From positions 243,477 through 307,476 of the forward strand of contig NZ_AULH01000005.1 in the NCBI RefSeq assembly GCF_000425185.1: a stretch of DNA of 64,000 bases, given 5' to 3'. This document shows positions 17,851 to 26,728 of the stretch, one piece after another; positions within the stretch are counted from its first letter, which is position 1, and each line of letters opens with the position of its first letter. Both the position numbers and the translations under genes were made by a program. The DNA comes from Pleomorphomonas koreensis DSM 23070 (GTDB lineage: Bacteria; Pseudomonadota; Alphaproteobacteria; Rhizobiales; Pleomorphomonadaceae). The notes under the pieces are model-generated. The model searched no databases. It was not told the origin of the DNA and saw only the letters and a program-made list of their open reading frames with translations.

Positions 17851-18830
17851 GATGCGGGCCTCCCGTCAGTACGGACGATCCTGACGGTCTGCTGACGATC
17901 GCCGCCTCCGAGACGCAGTTCGGCTGCACCAAAGATGCGATCGACGATCAGGATGTTCTGGTAGATGCGGCTGTTGACGATTTGCGGCTCGCCGTCGGAG
18001 CCGATGACGAAGATCGGCGGCATCTCGCCCTGGACGATGCCGCGCGGGAATTCGACGTAGACGCGCCGCCCATCGTCATAGACCGAGACCGGACGCCATG
18101 GGGGCGTATCGCCCATCAGGCCATAGCGATAGTTGCGCGCAGTCGCGGCAGGAACGACGGGCCTCGCCGGGACGTTGGCGCGTTGGCTGGCTGGGGGCTC
18201 GGGATAGGCCCATGCCACGGCGGGCATATAGGGGTTCGTGCCCGCGCGCAGTTCGATCATGTAGACGCGCCGATCGGTCGTGATGACGAGATTGGTCGTG
18301 ATGTCGGTCCTGGTCGGCTTCACGAGCACATGGACGCGGCGGGTCACGCCCGAGCCGCTTTCGGTGTCGCCGATAATCCACCTGGCCGTGTCACCGGCGG
18401 CGATCGGACCTGCTCCGGTCAGGTTTTCGCCCGGCTCAAGCGCGATATTCGTGATCTGCCCGGGCGCGGCATAGACCTGATAGAGGGCCCCTTCACTCCA
18501 GGGATAGATCTGGATGGAGTTGTAATAGCCGTCTCGCCGCGGCTCGACACGCGCGGCGGCGTTGGCGTTCTCGACGCGCGCGGTCGGCGTGCTCGCGGAA
18601 TTGCCGCCCCGGGCCGGGATCCAGGCCGGAGGCGTATGCAGCGGACGTGGCCGCTGATCCGTGATGACTGCCGGGACCGACGGAAGTGGTGGAACAGTGC
18701 TATCGTAGCTGATCTGCGGCGGTTTCGGCGCGGTGGCGCAACCGGCGAGGACGGTTGCGGACAGCAGGGCAGCCGCAAAGGCGGATTTACGGAAAACAGG
18801 AAACGCGGACCTGCGGAAAGACGGGTTCAT
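17847..18830 (-). CDS. trbG: TrbG, VirB9-like outer-membrane core protein
   Basis: 327 residues, started at the ATG overlapping the trbF stop (ATGA). The N-terminus is a lipoprotein-type signal with the lipobox LAGC near residue 24. The VirB9 body contains YQVYAAPGQITNIALEPGE, RVHVLVKPTRTDITTNLVI and the C-terminal FVIGSDGEPQIVNSRIYQN. It forms the outer-membrane pore ring with VirB10 and VirB7-type partners. Confidence 0.94.
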   Translation of the reverse strand: MNPSFRRSAFPVFRKSAFAAALLSATVLAGCATAPKPPQISYDSTVPPLPSVPAVITDQRPRPLHTPPAWIPARGGNSASTPTARVENANAAARVEPRRDGYYNSIQIYPWSEGALYQVYAAPGQITNIALEPGENLTGAGPIAAGDTARWIIGDTESGSGVTRRVHVLVKPTRTDITTNLVITTDRRVYMIELRAGTNPYMPAVAWAYPEPPASQRANVPARPVVPAATARNYRYGLMGDTPPWRPVSVYDDGRRVYVEFPRGIVQGEMPPIFVIGSDGEPQIVNSRIYQNILIVDRIFGAAELRLGGGDRQQTVRIVRTDGRPAS

Positions 18831-19516
18831 GGCGTCATCTCCCGCGACCAGGAAATTGCATTGACGTAAATCCCCAGCGGATTGGCGCGCAGACGGTCCG
18901 CGTCGCGCGGCGTCTGGATCACAATGGTCAGGATCGCGGTCCAGCGTTCGGTCACGGCAAGCTGGCCATTCTCGTAGTGTCTTTCCGTCCAAGCGACGCG
19001 GAACGAGTCCGGAGAGGCGCGGATGACGCTGGAGACCTCGACGGCGACCTGGCGGCGGCCGACTTTGGTGAAGGGGTCGTTGGCGCGAGCGTAGTCGTTG
19101 AGAGCCGCCGCGCCGCGATCGGTCGTCCATTCATAGGCTCGCAGCCAATTCTGCCGGACGATGATCGCGTCGGCCGGAATGGAGCGGACCTGTTCGATGA
19201 AGCGACCAAGATGCCAGGCGATCTGGGGATCGGAAGGGCGATAGTCGGCAGTCGCGGGAGCGACGGATTGGGCCTGGCCCAGGCGGTCGACCTGAACAAC
19301 CCAAGGCACGACCGTTCCGCGTGCGGACTGCCAAACCAATGCGGCGGCAAAGCCGGCCGAGAGGATCAATGACCCGAAGGCCATATAGCGCCAGTTCTTG
19401 GCCTGGACACGGGCCGAGCCGATGCGCTCGTCCCAGACTTGCGCGGCCTTCTGATAGGGCGTGACGGGTTCGGGTGTCTTGCCATAGTGGGCGGCGGGTC
19501 GCTTGAAAACGCTCAT
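18827..19516 (-). CDS. trbF: TrbF, VirB8-like inner-membrane protein
   Basis: 229 residues. A membrane span near 45-65 (YMAFGSLILSAGFAAALVWQ) is followed by a periplasmic VirB8-type domain. That domain contains WLRAYEWTTDRGAAALNDYA and the closing NPLGIYVNAISWSREM. VirB8 proteins nucleate assembly of the conjugation pore. It overlaps trbL and trbG by four bases each. Confidence 0.94.
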   Translation of the reverse strand: MSVFKRPAAHYGKTPEPVTPYQKAAQVWDERIGSARVQAKNWRYMAFGSLILSAGFAAALVWQSARGTVVPWVVQVDRLGQAQSVAPATADYRPSDPQIAWHLGRFIEQVRSIPADAIIVRQNWLRAYEWTTDRGAAALNDYARANDPFTKVGRRQVAVEVSSVIRASPDSFRVAWTERHYENGQLAVTERWTAILTIVIQTPRDADRLRANPLGIYVNAISWSREMTP

Positions 19517-20877
19517 GAGCGGTCACTTTCAGAAAGATTGATGGAGGAGCCCCCGCCGTGGCTGTCGCCTGAGCGAACGGCATGTGCTGCGAGGGTGGCG
19601 CCGTGTCCGAGAGAACGATGGCGCTGCATGCGCTTGGCCCAATCAGGCGGGCCGTCTCGAGACGCCGAGGCGGGAGAGGAACCGGACGCATCGGCGGAGC
19701 CGCCGATGGTGCCCATCGTCGATGTGCCGCCGGTGGCGCCGAAGCCTGCCTTCGCGCCGTCCGAGAAGCTGGACTTCATGCTTTCGGCCGCACGCAAGGT
19801 CGCACGCTTCAACGGCGAGACCGTTGCAGCGCCAGCGGCGCGGGCGACACCGCCGAGGCCCGAGGCGACTCCTGCGGCGCCAGACTGACCGAGCGAGCCG
19901 AGGCTGTAGGCGGCGGCGGCGCCACCGGCGGCCGATGCGCCGCCACGCATCGCGGCGGCCCCGCCCGACATGGCGGCTGCGCCTCCCTTCACGGCAAGAC
20001 CAGCGGCGCCTCCGGCGGCGAGCGCCGCGCCGCCGACGGCAAGGCCTGTTCCAACGGCAGCGCCGGCGCCGAGCTGAGGTCCTCCGCTGACGAGGCCAGC
20101 CGCGATCCCTGGGCCGAAGATGCCAAGGCCGAGAAGGGACAGGGCCGCGAGGACGACGGCCATGGCGTCATCGATGGTCGGCGTCGCGCCGCCGAAACCT
20201 GCGGTAAAGCGGCTGAACAGAGTCGATCCAATGCCGACGATGACGGCCAGAACGAGAACCTTGATGCCGCTCGATACGACGTTGCCGAGAACGCGTTCAG
20301 CCATGAATGCGGTCTTGCCAAAGAGACCAAAGGGAATGAGGACGAAACCAGCGAGCGTCGTCAGCTTGAATTCGATCAGGGTGACGAAGAGCTGGATGGC
20401 GAGGATGAAGAAGGCGAGAATGACCAGCGCCCAGGCGAAGAGCAGGCAAGCGATCTGGATGAAGTTCTCGAAGAAGCTGATCCAACCCATCAGGTCGGAG
20501 ATGGATTCCAGGAGCGGCCGCGCCGCATCGAGACCAGTCTGCGCGACCTTGCCGGGCCGCATGAGATCCTGCGCGGTGAAGCCGGTGCCGGAGGCTTTGA
20601 GGCCGAGCCCGGCGAAGGAGTCGAAGATGATCTTGGCGAGATTGTTCCAGTTGCCGATGAGGTAAGCGAAGATCCCGACGAACAGCGTCTTCTTGACCAG
20701 TCGCGCGATGATGTCGTCGTCGGCGCTCCAGCTCCAGAACAGCGCCGCGAGCGTGACATCAATGACGATCAGGGTGGTGGCGATAAACGCCACTTCGCCG
20801 CCGAGCAGTCCGAAGCCGCTGTTGATGTAGGAGGTGAAGACCTCGAGGAAATTGTCGATGACGCCTGCGCCGCCCAT
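19513..20877 (-). CDS. trbL: TrbL, VirB6-like polytopic channel protein
   Basis: 454 residues. The first 280 residues carry five or six membrane spans (for example FIATTLIVIDVTLAALFWSW and FAWALVILAFFILAIQLFVT). An Ala/Gly-rich repeat-like stretch follows (about 250-350), then a polar Ser/Gly-rich tail with DGPPDWAKRMQRHR. VirB6/TrbL forms the inner-membrane channel of the mating apparatus. The long low-complexity tail is usual for TrbL. Confidence 0.93.
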   Translation of the reverse strand: MGGAGVIDNFLEVFTSYINSGFGLLGGEVAFIATTLIVIDVTLAALFWSWSADDDIIARLVKKTLFVGIFAYLIGNWNNLAKIIFDSFAGLGLKASGTGFTAQDLMRPGKVAQTGLDAARPLLESISDLMGWISFFENFIQIACLLFAWALVILAFFILAIQLFVTLIEFKLTTLAGFVLIPFGLFGKTAFMAERVLGNVVSSGIKVLVLAVIVGIGSTLFSRFTAGFGGATPTIDDAMAVVLAALSLLGLGIFGPGIAAGLVSGGPQLGAGAAVGTGLAVGGAALAAGGAAGLAVKGGAAAMSGGAAAMRGGASAAGGAAAAYSLGSLGQSGAAGVASGLGGVARAAGAATVSPLKRATLRAAESMKSSFSDGAKAGFGATGGTSTMGTIGGSADASGSSPASASRDGPPDWAKRMQRHRSLGHGATLAAHAVRSGDSHGGGSSINLSESDRS

Positions 20878-20880
20878 GGT

Positions 20881-21165
20881 TCAGCGTCCTTCTGCTGGCG
20901 GAGAGGCAGGAGTTGCCGGTCGGCCGAGGAAACGATCGCGGGTTTCGGCCCAGACGCGCATGCAGTCGGGATCGCTGGCCGCGGCCTGACCGAGCTGCTG
21001 GCATCGACGTTGGCCGTCGCGAAGGGGATCACGCACAGGTTCGAGGAGGCGCACCGGAACGGGCTCCGGCGCGCGCTCCTTCCTGGTCATCTCGATCGCC
21101 ATCGCCGTGATGGCGACGGCGATGAAGACGACGGCGCCCAACCGGGCCAGCATCTTGCCGTCCAT
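20881..21165 (-). CDS. trbK: TrbK-alt, putative entry-exclusion protein
   Basis: 94 residues: an N-terminal membrane anchor (LARLGAVVFIAVAITAMAIEM) and a short domain with two Cys (RRCQQLGQAAASDPDCMRVWAE) matching the TrbK-alt family. Such proteins are proposed to block redundant conjugation into cells that already carry the element. It lies 10 nt after trbJ and 3 nt before trbL. Confidence 0.85.
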   Translation of the reverse strand: MDGKMLARLGAVVFIAVAITAMAIEMTRKERAPEPVPVRLLEPVRDPLRDGQRRCQQLGQAAASDPDCMRVWAETRDRFLGRPATPASPPAEGR

Positions 21166-21175
21166 CGGGGAGTCC

Positions 21176-21943
21176 TCAGTTGCGGTTGCCGAACATCTGG
21201 GCGTTGCCCGGCTGGTAGCCGGAGCCAGGCGTCAGGAATCGCCGACGCTGCTCGCGGCCCTGCTCTGCCGCTGCGGCGCGTTCGGCCTCGGTGAGCGCCT
21301 GGGCGCGGCCGTTGGCGGCGCCGACCGCGGTGAGATCGGCGAGCTGCTGGGCGAGGAGCGCGAGAAGCTGGTTGCCTGCTTGCGTCGCCTGCAGCGCGCC
21401 GGTCGCGCCTTGGCTCTGATCGACCAACGCCGACATCTGCGCGCGGTTGGTGTCGATATTGGCAACCACGCCTGCCTGCACGCGCATGGCGTCCTGAAGT
21501 CCACCCACCGTATTCTGCCAACGTGAGCGCGCGCCATTGACGAGTTCGGTGTCGGACGCGGTGAGCGAGGCCTTCCCGTATTGCTGCTGAAACATCTGGT
21601 CGATGTTCTGGACGTCGTAGGCGATGTTCTGTGCCTGCCGCAGGAGCTGCTGCGTGCGCTGGACGTTTTGCTGGAGTTGCTGGAGCGACGAATACGGCAG
21701 GCTGGTGAGATTGCGCGCCTGGTTGATGAGGCCCTGCGCTTCGTTCTGGAGCGAACGAATCTGATTGTTGATCTGCTCGAGCGAACGCGCTGCCGTCAGG
21801 ACATTTTGGGCGTAGTTGGTGGGGTCATAGACCACCCACTGCGCGGCAGCCGGAGTCGAGAGTATTGGCGAGACCGCGAGCGGCGTCGCCAGCATGGTCG
21901 CCGCGAGCATGAGCGCGCGCCGGGGGGAACGATAGGTCTTCAT
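21176..21943 (-). CDS. trbJ: TrbJ, VirB5-like pilus-tip/channel protein
   Basis: 255 residues from the ATG at 21943, which has GGAGG in the end of trbE just upstream. A signal peptide ends near AAAQW. The mature protein is mostly helical and Gln/Asn-rich (ARSLEQINNQIRSLQNEAQG, QQNVQRTQQLLRQAQNIAYD), typical of VirB5/TrbJ. It begins 2 nt after the trbE stop. Confidence 0.93.
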   Translation of the reverse strand: MKTYRSPRRALMLAATMLATPLAVSPILSTPAAAQWVVYDPTNYAQNVLTAARSLEQINNQIRSLQNEAQGLINQARNLTSLPYSSLQQLQQNVQRTQQLLRQAQNIAYDVQNIDQMFQQQYGKASLTASDTELVNGARSRWQNTVGGLQDAMRVQAGVVANIDTNRAQMSALVDQSQGATGALQATQAGNQLLALLAQQLADLTAVGAANGRAQALTEAERAAAAEQGREQRRRFLTPGSGYQPGNAQMFGNRN

Positions 21944-21945
21944 AG

Positions 21946-24399
21946 TCAAGCCTCCTTCTCGGGCTGCTGGGGGATGAGGTTGGTGAGATCGGGGATGAGG
22001 TCTGCAGCCCATTCGGCGCCGCGCAGGCGCAGCCAGGCGGCAAGGAAGCCGTCGTGGCCGTGCTCGGCGACGGTGCGGGCGATCAGCGCCTGATCGGTCT
22101 TGGAAGAAGCGGCCGCGAGCGCGAGGCCGACTTCGGAAAGGCCCAGCTCGAAGAGGCGGTTTCCCCTGCGGCTCTGGCAGTAGTAGTCGCGTTTGGGCGT
22201 CGCCCTGGCCAAGATCTCAATCTGTCTGTCATTCAAGCCAAAGCGGCGGTAGATCGCCGTGATCTGCGGTTCGATCGCGCGCTCGTTCGGTAACAGCAGC
22301 CGTGTCGGACAGCTCTCGATGATCGCTGGCGCGATACCGCTGTTGTCGATGTCCGACAGCGACTGCGTGGCGAAGATGACGCTGGCGTTCTTCTTGCGCA
22401 GCGTCTTCAGCCATTCGCGGAGCTGGCCAGCGAAGGCGTCGTCATCAAGCGCCAGCCAGCCCTCGTCGATGATGAGCATGGTCGGCGAGCCGTCGAGGCG
22501 GTCTCCGATACGATGGAAGAGATAGGACAGGACGGCCGGTGCCGCCCCAGTCCCGACCAAGCCCTCGATCTCGAAGGCCTGCACCGAGGCCGAGCCGAGC
22601 TGCTCGAATTCGGCGTCCAGCAATCGGCCGTAGGGACCGCCGACGCAGTAAGGTCGCAGCGCCTGCTTCAGGTCGTTGGACTGCAACAGGACCGTGAGGC
22701 CGGTGATCGTCCGTTCCTCAACAGGAGCCGACGCGAGCGAGGTCAGCGCCGACCAGATGTGCTCCTTGACGTCGGGTGTGATCGGCACACCCTCGCGGGT
22801 CAGGATGGAGACAAGCCAGTCGGCAGCCCAGGCGCGTTCGGGAGTGTCGTGAACGCGGGAAAGCGGCTGCAGCGAGACCGAGGAGTCGAGGCCTTCGGAC
22901 AGGTTGCCGCCCAGATCGTGCCAGTCACCGCCCATCGCGAGGGCGGCGCTCCGGATGGAGCCGCCGAAGTCGAAGGCGAAGACCTGGGAGCCGGCGTAGC
23001 GGCGGAACTGCAAGGCCATGATGGCCAGCAGGACGGACTTGCCGGCGCCGGTGGGGCCGACGACAAGGGTGTGGCCGACATCGCCGACATGAAGGGCAAG
23101 CCGGAACGGGGTCGAGCCTTCGGTCTTGCCGAAGAGCAGTGGGGGCCCTGCAAAATGCTCGTCCCGTTCCGGTCCCGCCCACACCGCCGAGAGCGGAATG
23201 ATGTGAGCGAGATTGAGCGTCGATATCGGAGGCTGACGCACATTGGCGTAGACATGGCCTGGCAGTGTACCGAGCCAGGCATCGACGGCGTTGATGGTTT
23301 CGGTCATGCAGGTGAAGTCGCGGCCCTGGATGACCTTCTCCACGAGCCGCAGCTTTTCGCTGGCGAGGCGCGGATCGTCGTCCCAGACGGTGATGGTCGC
23401 GGTCACATAGGTCTGACCGGCGAAGTCGGCGCCCAGCTCCTGCAGGGCCAGATCGGCGTCCGCCGCCTTGTTGGCGGCATCGGTATCAACGAGCGCGGAG
23501 GCTTCGTTGGTCATGACCTCCTTGAGGATCGCCGCGATCGACTTGCGCTTGGCGAACCATTGGCGGCGGATCTTCGTCAGCAGCTTGGTGGCGTCGGTCT
23601 TGTCGAGCAGGATCGCGCGGGTCGACCAGCGATAAGGAAAGGCGAGACGATTGAGATCATCGAGAATGCCGGGTGTGGTCGCGGTCGGAAATCCGACAAT
23701 GGTCAGGACGCGCAGGTGAGACGCCCCGAGGCGTGGTTCGAGCCCACCGGTCAGTGGCTGATCGGCGAGCAGCGCGTCGAGATAGATTGGCGTTTCAGGG
23801 ACGCGGACGCGGTGGCGTTTCGTCGACACCGTTGAATGCAGATAGGTCAGCGTCTCGAAGCTATCGAGCCATGCGCATTCGGGCATGAAGCCGTCAAGCA
23901 GCCCCACGACGCGATCGGTGCGGTCCATGAACGTCTTGAGGACCTCATGCGGATCAACGCCGCTATGCTCGCGCCCTTCGTAGAGCCAAGCTTCAGTGCG
24001 TGCTGCGTCCTCGGCCGGTGGCAGGTAGGTGATGGTGAGGAAATAGCTCGATACGAAATGGCTGCCCGCTTCTTCGAAATCAGCCTTGCGTTCGGCGTCG
24101 AGGAGCGCGGACGCGGCATCAGGAAAGAGATCGGACGGATAGTGCGAAGCCTCGTAGCGTTGCGCTTCCACAAAGATCGCCCAGCCAGAACCAAGGCGAC
24201 GAAAGGCGTTGTTGAGGCGGCCGGCGACGGCCACCAGCTCGGCGGCGACAGCAGAATCGAGGTCCGGTCCGCGGAATCGTGCGGTGCGTTGGAACGAACC
24301 GTCCTTGTTGAGGACGATGCCCTCTTCGACGAGCGCCACCCAGGGCAGATAGTCGGCAAGGCATGTGCCGGTGCGGCGGTATTCGGCGAGGTTCATCAT
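21946..24399 (-). CDS. trbE: TrbE, VirB4-like conjugal transfer ATPase
   Basis: 817 residues from the double ATG at 24399/24396 (MNLAEYRR); the open frame further upstream is not homologous. Walker A VGPTGAGKSVLLA lies near 447-460 and Walker B MLIIDEGWLAL near 640-650, with the CagE/TrbE/VirB N-terminal domain before them. It powers pilus and channel assembly at the inner membrane. It is the largest gene of the trb operon. Confidence 0.96.
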   Translation of the reverse strand: MMNLAEYRRTGTCLADYLPWVALVEEGIVLNKDGSFQRTARFRGPDLDSAVAAELVAVAGRLNNAFRRLGSGWAIFVEAQRYEASHYPSDLFPDAASALLDAERKADFEEAGSHFVSSYFLTITYLPPAEDAARTEAWLYEGREHSGVDPHEVLKTFMDRTDRVVGLLDGFMPECAWLDSFETLTYLHSTVSTKRHRVRVPETPIYLDALLADQPLTGGLEPRLGASHLRVLTIVGFPTATTPGILDDLNRLAFPYRWSTRAILLDKTDATKLLTKIRRQWFAKRKSIAAILKEVMTNEASALVDTDAANKAADADLALQELGADFAGQTYVTATITVWDDDPRLASEKLRLVEKVIQGRDFTCMTETINAVDAWLGTLPGHVYANVRQPPISTLNLAHIIPLSAVWAGPERDEHFAGPPLLFGKTEGSTPFRLALHVGDVGHTLVVGPTGAGKSVLLAIMALQFRRYAGSQVFAFDFGGSIRSAALAMGGDWHDLGGNLSEGLDSSVSLQPLSRVHDTPERAWAADWLVSILTREGVPITPDVKEHIWSALTSLASAPVEERTITGLTVLLQSNDLKQALRPYCVGGPYGRLLDAEFEQLGSASVQAFEIEGLVGTGAAPAVLSYLFHRIGDRLDGSPTMLIIDEGWLALDDDAFAGQLREWLKTLRKKNASVIFATQSLSDIDNSGIAPAIIESCPTRLLLPNERAIEPQITAIYRRFGLNDRQIEILARATPKRDYYCQSRRGNRLFELGLSEVGLALAAASSKTDQALIARTVAEHGHDGFLAAWLRLRGAEWAADLIPDLTNLIPQQPEKEA

Positions 24400-24412
24400 G
24401 GCGATGACTCCG

Positions 24413-24694
24413 TCAGACGGACAGATGACCGGGGATGCGCAGGTGCCTGCGTCCCACCTCGACGAAGAGCGGGTCGCGCTTGGCCGCCCAGACCGCCGCG
24501 AAGTGGCCGATCGCCCAGATAGCGAGGCCGACGAGCCAGAGGCGCAAGCCGAGGCCGACCGCGCCGGCCAGCGTGCCATTCATGATCGCGATCGAACGCG
24601 GAGCGCCGCCGAGCATGATGTGCTCAGTCAGCGCCCTGTGGACCGGAACCGTGAAGCCCGGCACCTCAGCGAGCTGTTCGAGGCCAGCGGTCAT
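24413..24694 (-). CDS. trbD: TrbD, VirB3-like membrane protein
   Basis: 93 residues from the ATG overlapping the trbC stop. The start includes PGFTVPVHRALTEHIMLGGAPR, the usual VirB3 N-terminus. One or two spans follow (MNGTLAGAVGLGLRLWLVGL, AIWAIGHFAAVWA) and the end is RDPLFVEVGRRHLR. VirB3 partners VirB4. Confidence 0.93.
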   Translation of the reverse strand: MTAGLEQLAEVPGFTVPVHRALTEHIMLGGAPRSIAIMNGTLAGAVGLGLRLWLVGLAIWAIGHFAAVWAAKRDPLFVEVGRRHLRIPGHLSV

Positions 24695-25026
24695 CAGATC
24701 ACCGCCCCGCCGCCGAACGAGAAGAAGGACAGGAAGAAGCTCGACGCCGCGAACGCGATCGACAGGCCGAAGACGATCTGGATCAGGCGGCGGAATCCGC
24801 CTGAGGTGTCGCCGAATGCCAGCGTCAGACCGGTGACGATGATGATGATCACGGCGATGATCTTCGCCACCGGCCCCTCGATCGATTGGAGGATGGATTG
24901 CAGCGGCGCTTCCCACGGCATCGAGGAGCCGGAGGCGTGAGCGGCCTGGGTGAAAAGCACGCTGATGGAAACAGCGGCAGCGGCGGTCGCCATGGTGTGG
25001 CAGCCGCGCGCGAAGGTGCGGATCAT
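24694..25026 (-). CDS. trbC: TrbC, VirB2-like pilin
   Basis: 110 residues. A signal peptide ends around AAHA (about residue 30). Two spans typical of conjugative pilins follow: VAKIIAVIIIIVTGLTLAFG and IQIVFGLSIAFAASSFFLSFF. A Gly-rich end GGGAVI closes it. The ATG overlaps the trbB stop by four bases. Confidence 0.93.
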   Translation of the reverse strand: MIRTFARGCHTMATAAAAVSISVLFTQAAHASGSSMPWEAPLQSILQSIEGPVAKIIAVIIIIVTGLTLAFGDTSGGFRRLIQIVFGLSIAFAASSFFLSFFSFGGGAVI

Positions 25027-26003
25027 GTGTTGTCTCCTGTGGTTGAGGTGGCAGGGGTGATGCGGTAGTCGCCGTCGGGGCCGAGGCCTTCGACGCGGGC
25101 GAGTTCTGCGAGCCGGCGCGCGGAACCGCGGCCGGAGAGGACGGCGACAAGGTCGATCGTCTCGGCGATCAGGGCGCGTGGGACGGTGACGACGGCTTCC
25201 TGGATGAGCTGCTCGAGGCGGCGCAGCGCGCCGATGCCCGTGCCGGCATGGATGGTGCCGATGCCCCCGGGGTGGCCGGTGCCCCAGGCCTTGAGGAGAT
25301 CGAGGGCTTCGGACCCGCGCACCTCGCCGATCGGGATGCGGTCGGGGCGCAGGCGCAGGCTGGATCGGACCAGATCGGAAAGCGTGGCGACGCCATCCTT
25401 CGTCCGCATCGCGACAAGGTTGGGCGCGGCGCATTGCAGCTCGCGCGTGTCCTCGATGATGACGACGCGATCCGCGCCCTTGGCCACCTCGGCGAGCAGC
25501 GCGTTGGTCAGCGTGGTCTTGCCAGTGCTGGTGCCGCCCGCGACGAGGATGTTGGCGCGGGATATGACGGCCTCGCGCAGCGTCACAGCCTGGGTGGCGG
25601 TCATGATGCCGGCGGCCACGTAGTCTTCGAGGGCGAACACCGCGACGGCCGGCTTGCGGATGGCGAAGGCCGGCGCAGCCACGACGGGGGGCAACAGGCC
25701 CTCGAACCGCTCACCTGTTTCCGGCAGCTCGGCCGAGACGCGCGGAGCGCGGGGATGGACTTCGACGCCGACATGGTGCGCGACGAGGCGGACGATACGT
25801 TCGCCATCGGCTGGAGAGAGCGTTTCGCCGGTGTCGGCAAGACCTTCGGAGAGGCGATCAACCCAGACGCGGCCGTCCGGATTTAGCATCACTTCGATGA
25901 TGGATGGGTCATCCAGGAACCGCGTGATGGCGGCGCCGAGGGCTGTACGCAGCATGCGCGAACTGCGTGTGCGCCCTTCTGTATTGTCATGTATCGCCGC
26001 CAT
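25023..26003 (-). CDS. trbB: TrbB, VirB11-like secretion ATPase
   Basis: 326 residues. Walker [15 protein letters not shown] lies near 153-166. The Asp box [10 protein letters not shown], the [20 protein letters not shown] block and the His box [11 protein letters not shown] follow. VirB11-type hexamers switch between pilus assembly and substrate transport. It is the first gene of the trb operon and has nearly 300 bp upstream without a known transfer gene. Confidence 0.95.
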   Translation of the reverse strand: MAAIHDNTEGRTRSSRMLRTALGAAITRFLDDPSIIEVMLNPDGRVWVDRLSEGLADTGETLSPADGERIVRLVAHHVGVEVHPRAPRVSAELPETGERFEGLLPPVVAAPAFAIRKPAVAVFALEDYVAAGIMTATQAVTLREAVISRANILVAGGTSTGKTTLTNALLAEVAKGADRVVIIEDTRELQCAAPNLVAMRTKDGVATLSDLVRSSLRLRPDRIPIGEVRGSEALDLLKAWGTGHPGGIGTIHAGTGIGALRRLEQLIQEAVVTVPRALIAETIDLVAVLSGRGSARRLAELARVEGLGPDGDYRITPATSTTGDNT

Positions 26004-26055
26004 CTTGTCCCCGCTCTGGCTGGGAACAATTCAGACGGTCCCCGGACGGGGATGA

Positions 26056-26295
26056 TTAAAAGGGCCCGAAATCGGGCTCCTTCAACAATATTCGGGCGTA
26101 GTAGTAGCGCAGCGTGCAAATACAGGAGAACGGCGGTGCGCCTGCAAGAATGCTCGCTAGAATGCTTGCGACGAAAGCGGAGACTACGAAGAACGACTCG
26201 GCCGAATTCGCGTCGACGGTCTCCTTGCGCCTTGCGCCGCTCGATGATGGTAACGCGTCGCGCCGATGATATCGGATATGAGGCGCTTCCAACAT
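26056..26295 (-). CDS. doubtful 79-residue membrane-type ORF between copG and trbB
   Basis: The ATG is 3 nt after the copG stop, which would suit coupled translation. The protein has one possible span (SFFVVSAFVASILASILAGA) and no recognised family. The last codons run through a hairpin, which argues against a constrained protein. In many related elements copG and trbB are adjacent, so this 295-bp segment is either an insertion or a long untranslated region. I include it with low confidence because nothing else fills the interval. Confidence 0.28.
   Translation of the reverse strand: MLEAPHIRYHRRDALPSSSGARRKETVDANSAESFFVVSAFVASILASILAGAPPFSCICTLRYYYARILLKEPDFGPF
26057..26079 (-). terminator. 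weak terminator-like hairpin upstream of trbB
   Basis: On the minus strand GCCCG-ATTT-CGGGC is followed by CCTTTTAA. The stem is only five or six pairs. It would separate traG-copG transcripts from the trb operon. Confidence 0.4.
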
Positions 26296-26298
26296 TAC

Positions 26299-26724
26299 TT
26301 ACTCAGACGCTGGTACGTCGTCCGAGACTTCCTGCCTGAGCTTTGGTCCGCTCGCCAGCCGTCGACCCAGTGCGATGATGAACGCCTCGTAGCGCTCTCC
26401 AGCCTTGGCGCGCGCCGCTTGGGCGGCGGGCTCGGGAAGCGCCGGTGTTGTCGCCAACCAGAACTTGATGAACACAGCCAAAGTTTCCATCGAGATTCCG
26501 ACGTCGCGCTCCATGCGCGTCAGTCGGCGGTCGAGCTGATCGAGGCGCTTCGCAACGACGGCCTCACGCCGCTCGGCATCATCCGGTGACAGAAAGGACG
26601 CGATCGCGGCCTCGGCGATCATCGACTGCGACTGGTCCCGGCGCGCGGCATAATCGCCGAGCATCGTCATGACATCGGGGTCGAGGTAGACCGAGATCTT
26701 CACCTTCTTCGTTCGTCCGGCCAT
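26299..26724 (-). CDS. CopG-type ribbon-helix-helix protein next to traG
   Basis: 141 residues from the ATG at 26724. The N-terminus has the RHH pattern VKISVYLDPDVMTMLGDYAARRDQSQSMIAEAAIASFL. A coiled-coil-like stretch follows (LDQLDRRLTRMERDVGISME). Homologues sit between traG and trbB in such ICEs and are presumed to bind DNA, either at oriT or as a regulator of transfer. It begins 4 nt after the traG stop. Confidence 0.85.
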   Translation of the reverse strand: MAGRTKKVKISVYLDPDVMTMLGDYAARRDQSQSMIAEAAIASFLSPDDAERREAVVAKRLDQLDRRLTRMERDVGISMETLAVFIKFWLATTPALPEPAAQAARAKAGERYEAFIIALGRRLASGPKLRQEVSDDVPASE

Positions 26725-26728
26725 GGGC

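Noticed and set aside
19582..21294. Long plus-strand open frame (570 codons) over trbL and trbK
   Set aside because: It is a mirror of high-GC minus-strand genes with clear homology; its translation is low-complexity and unlike any family.
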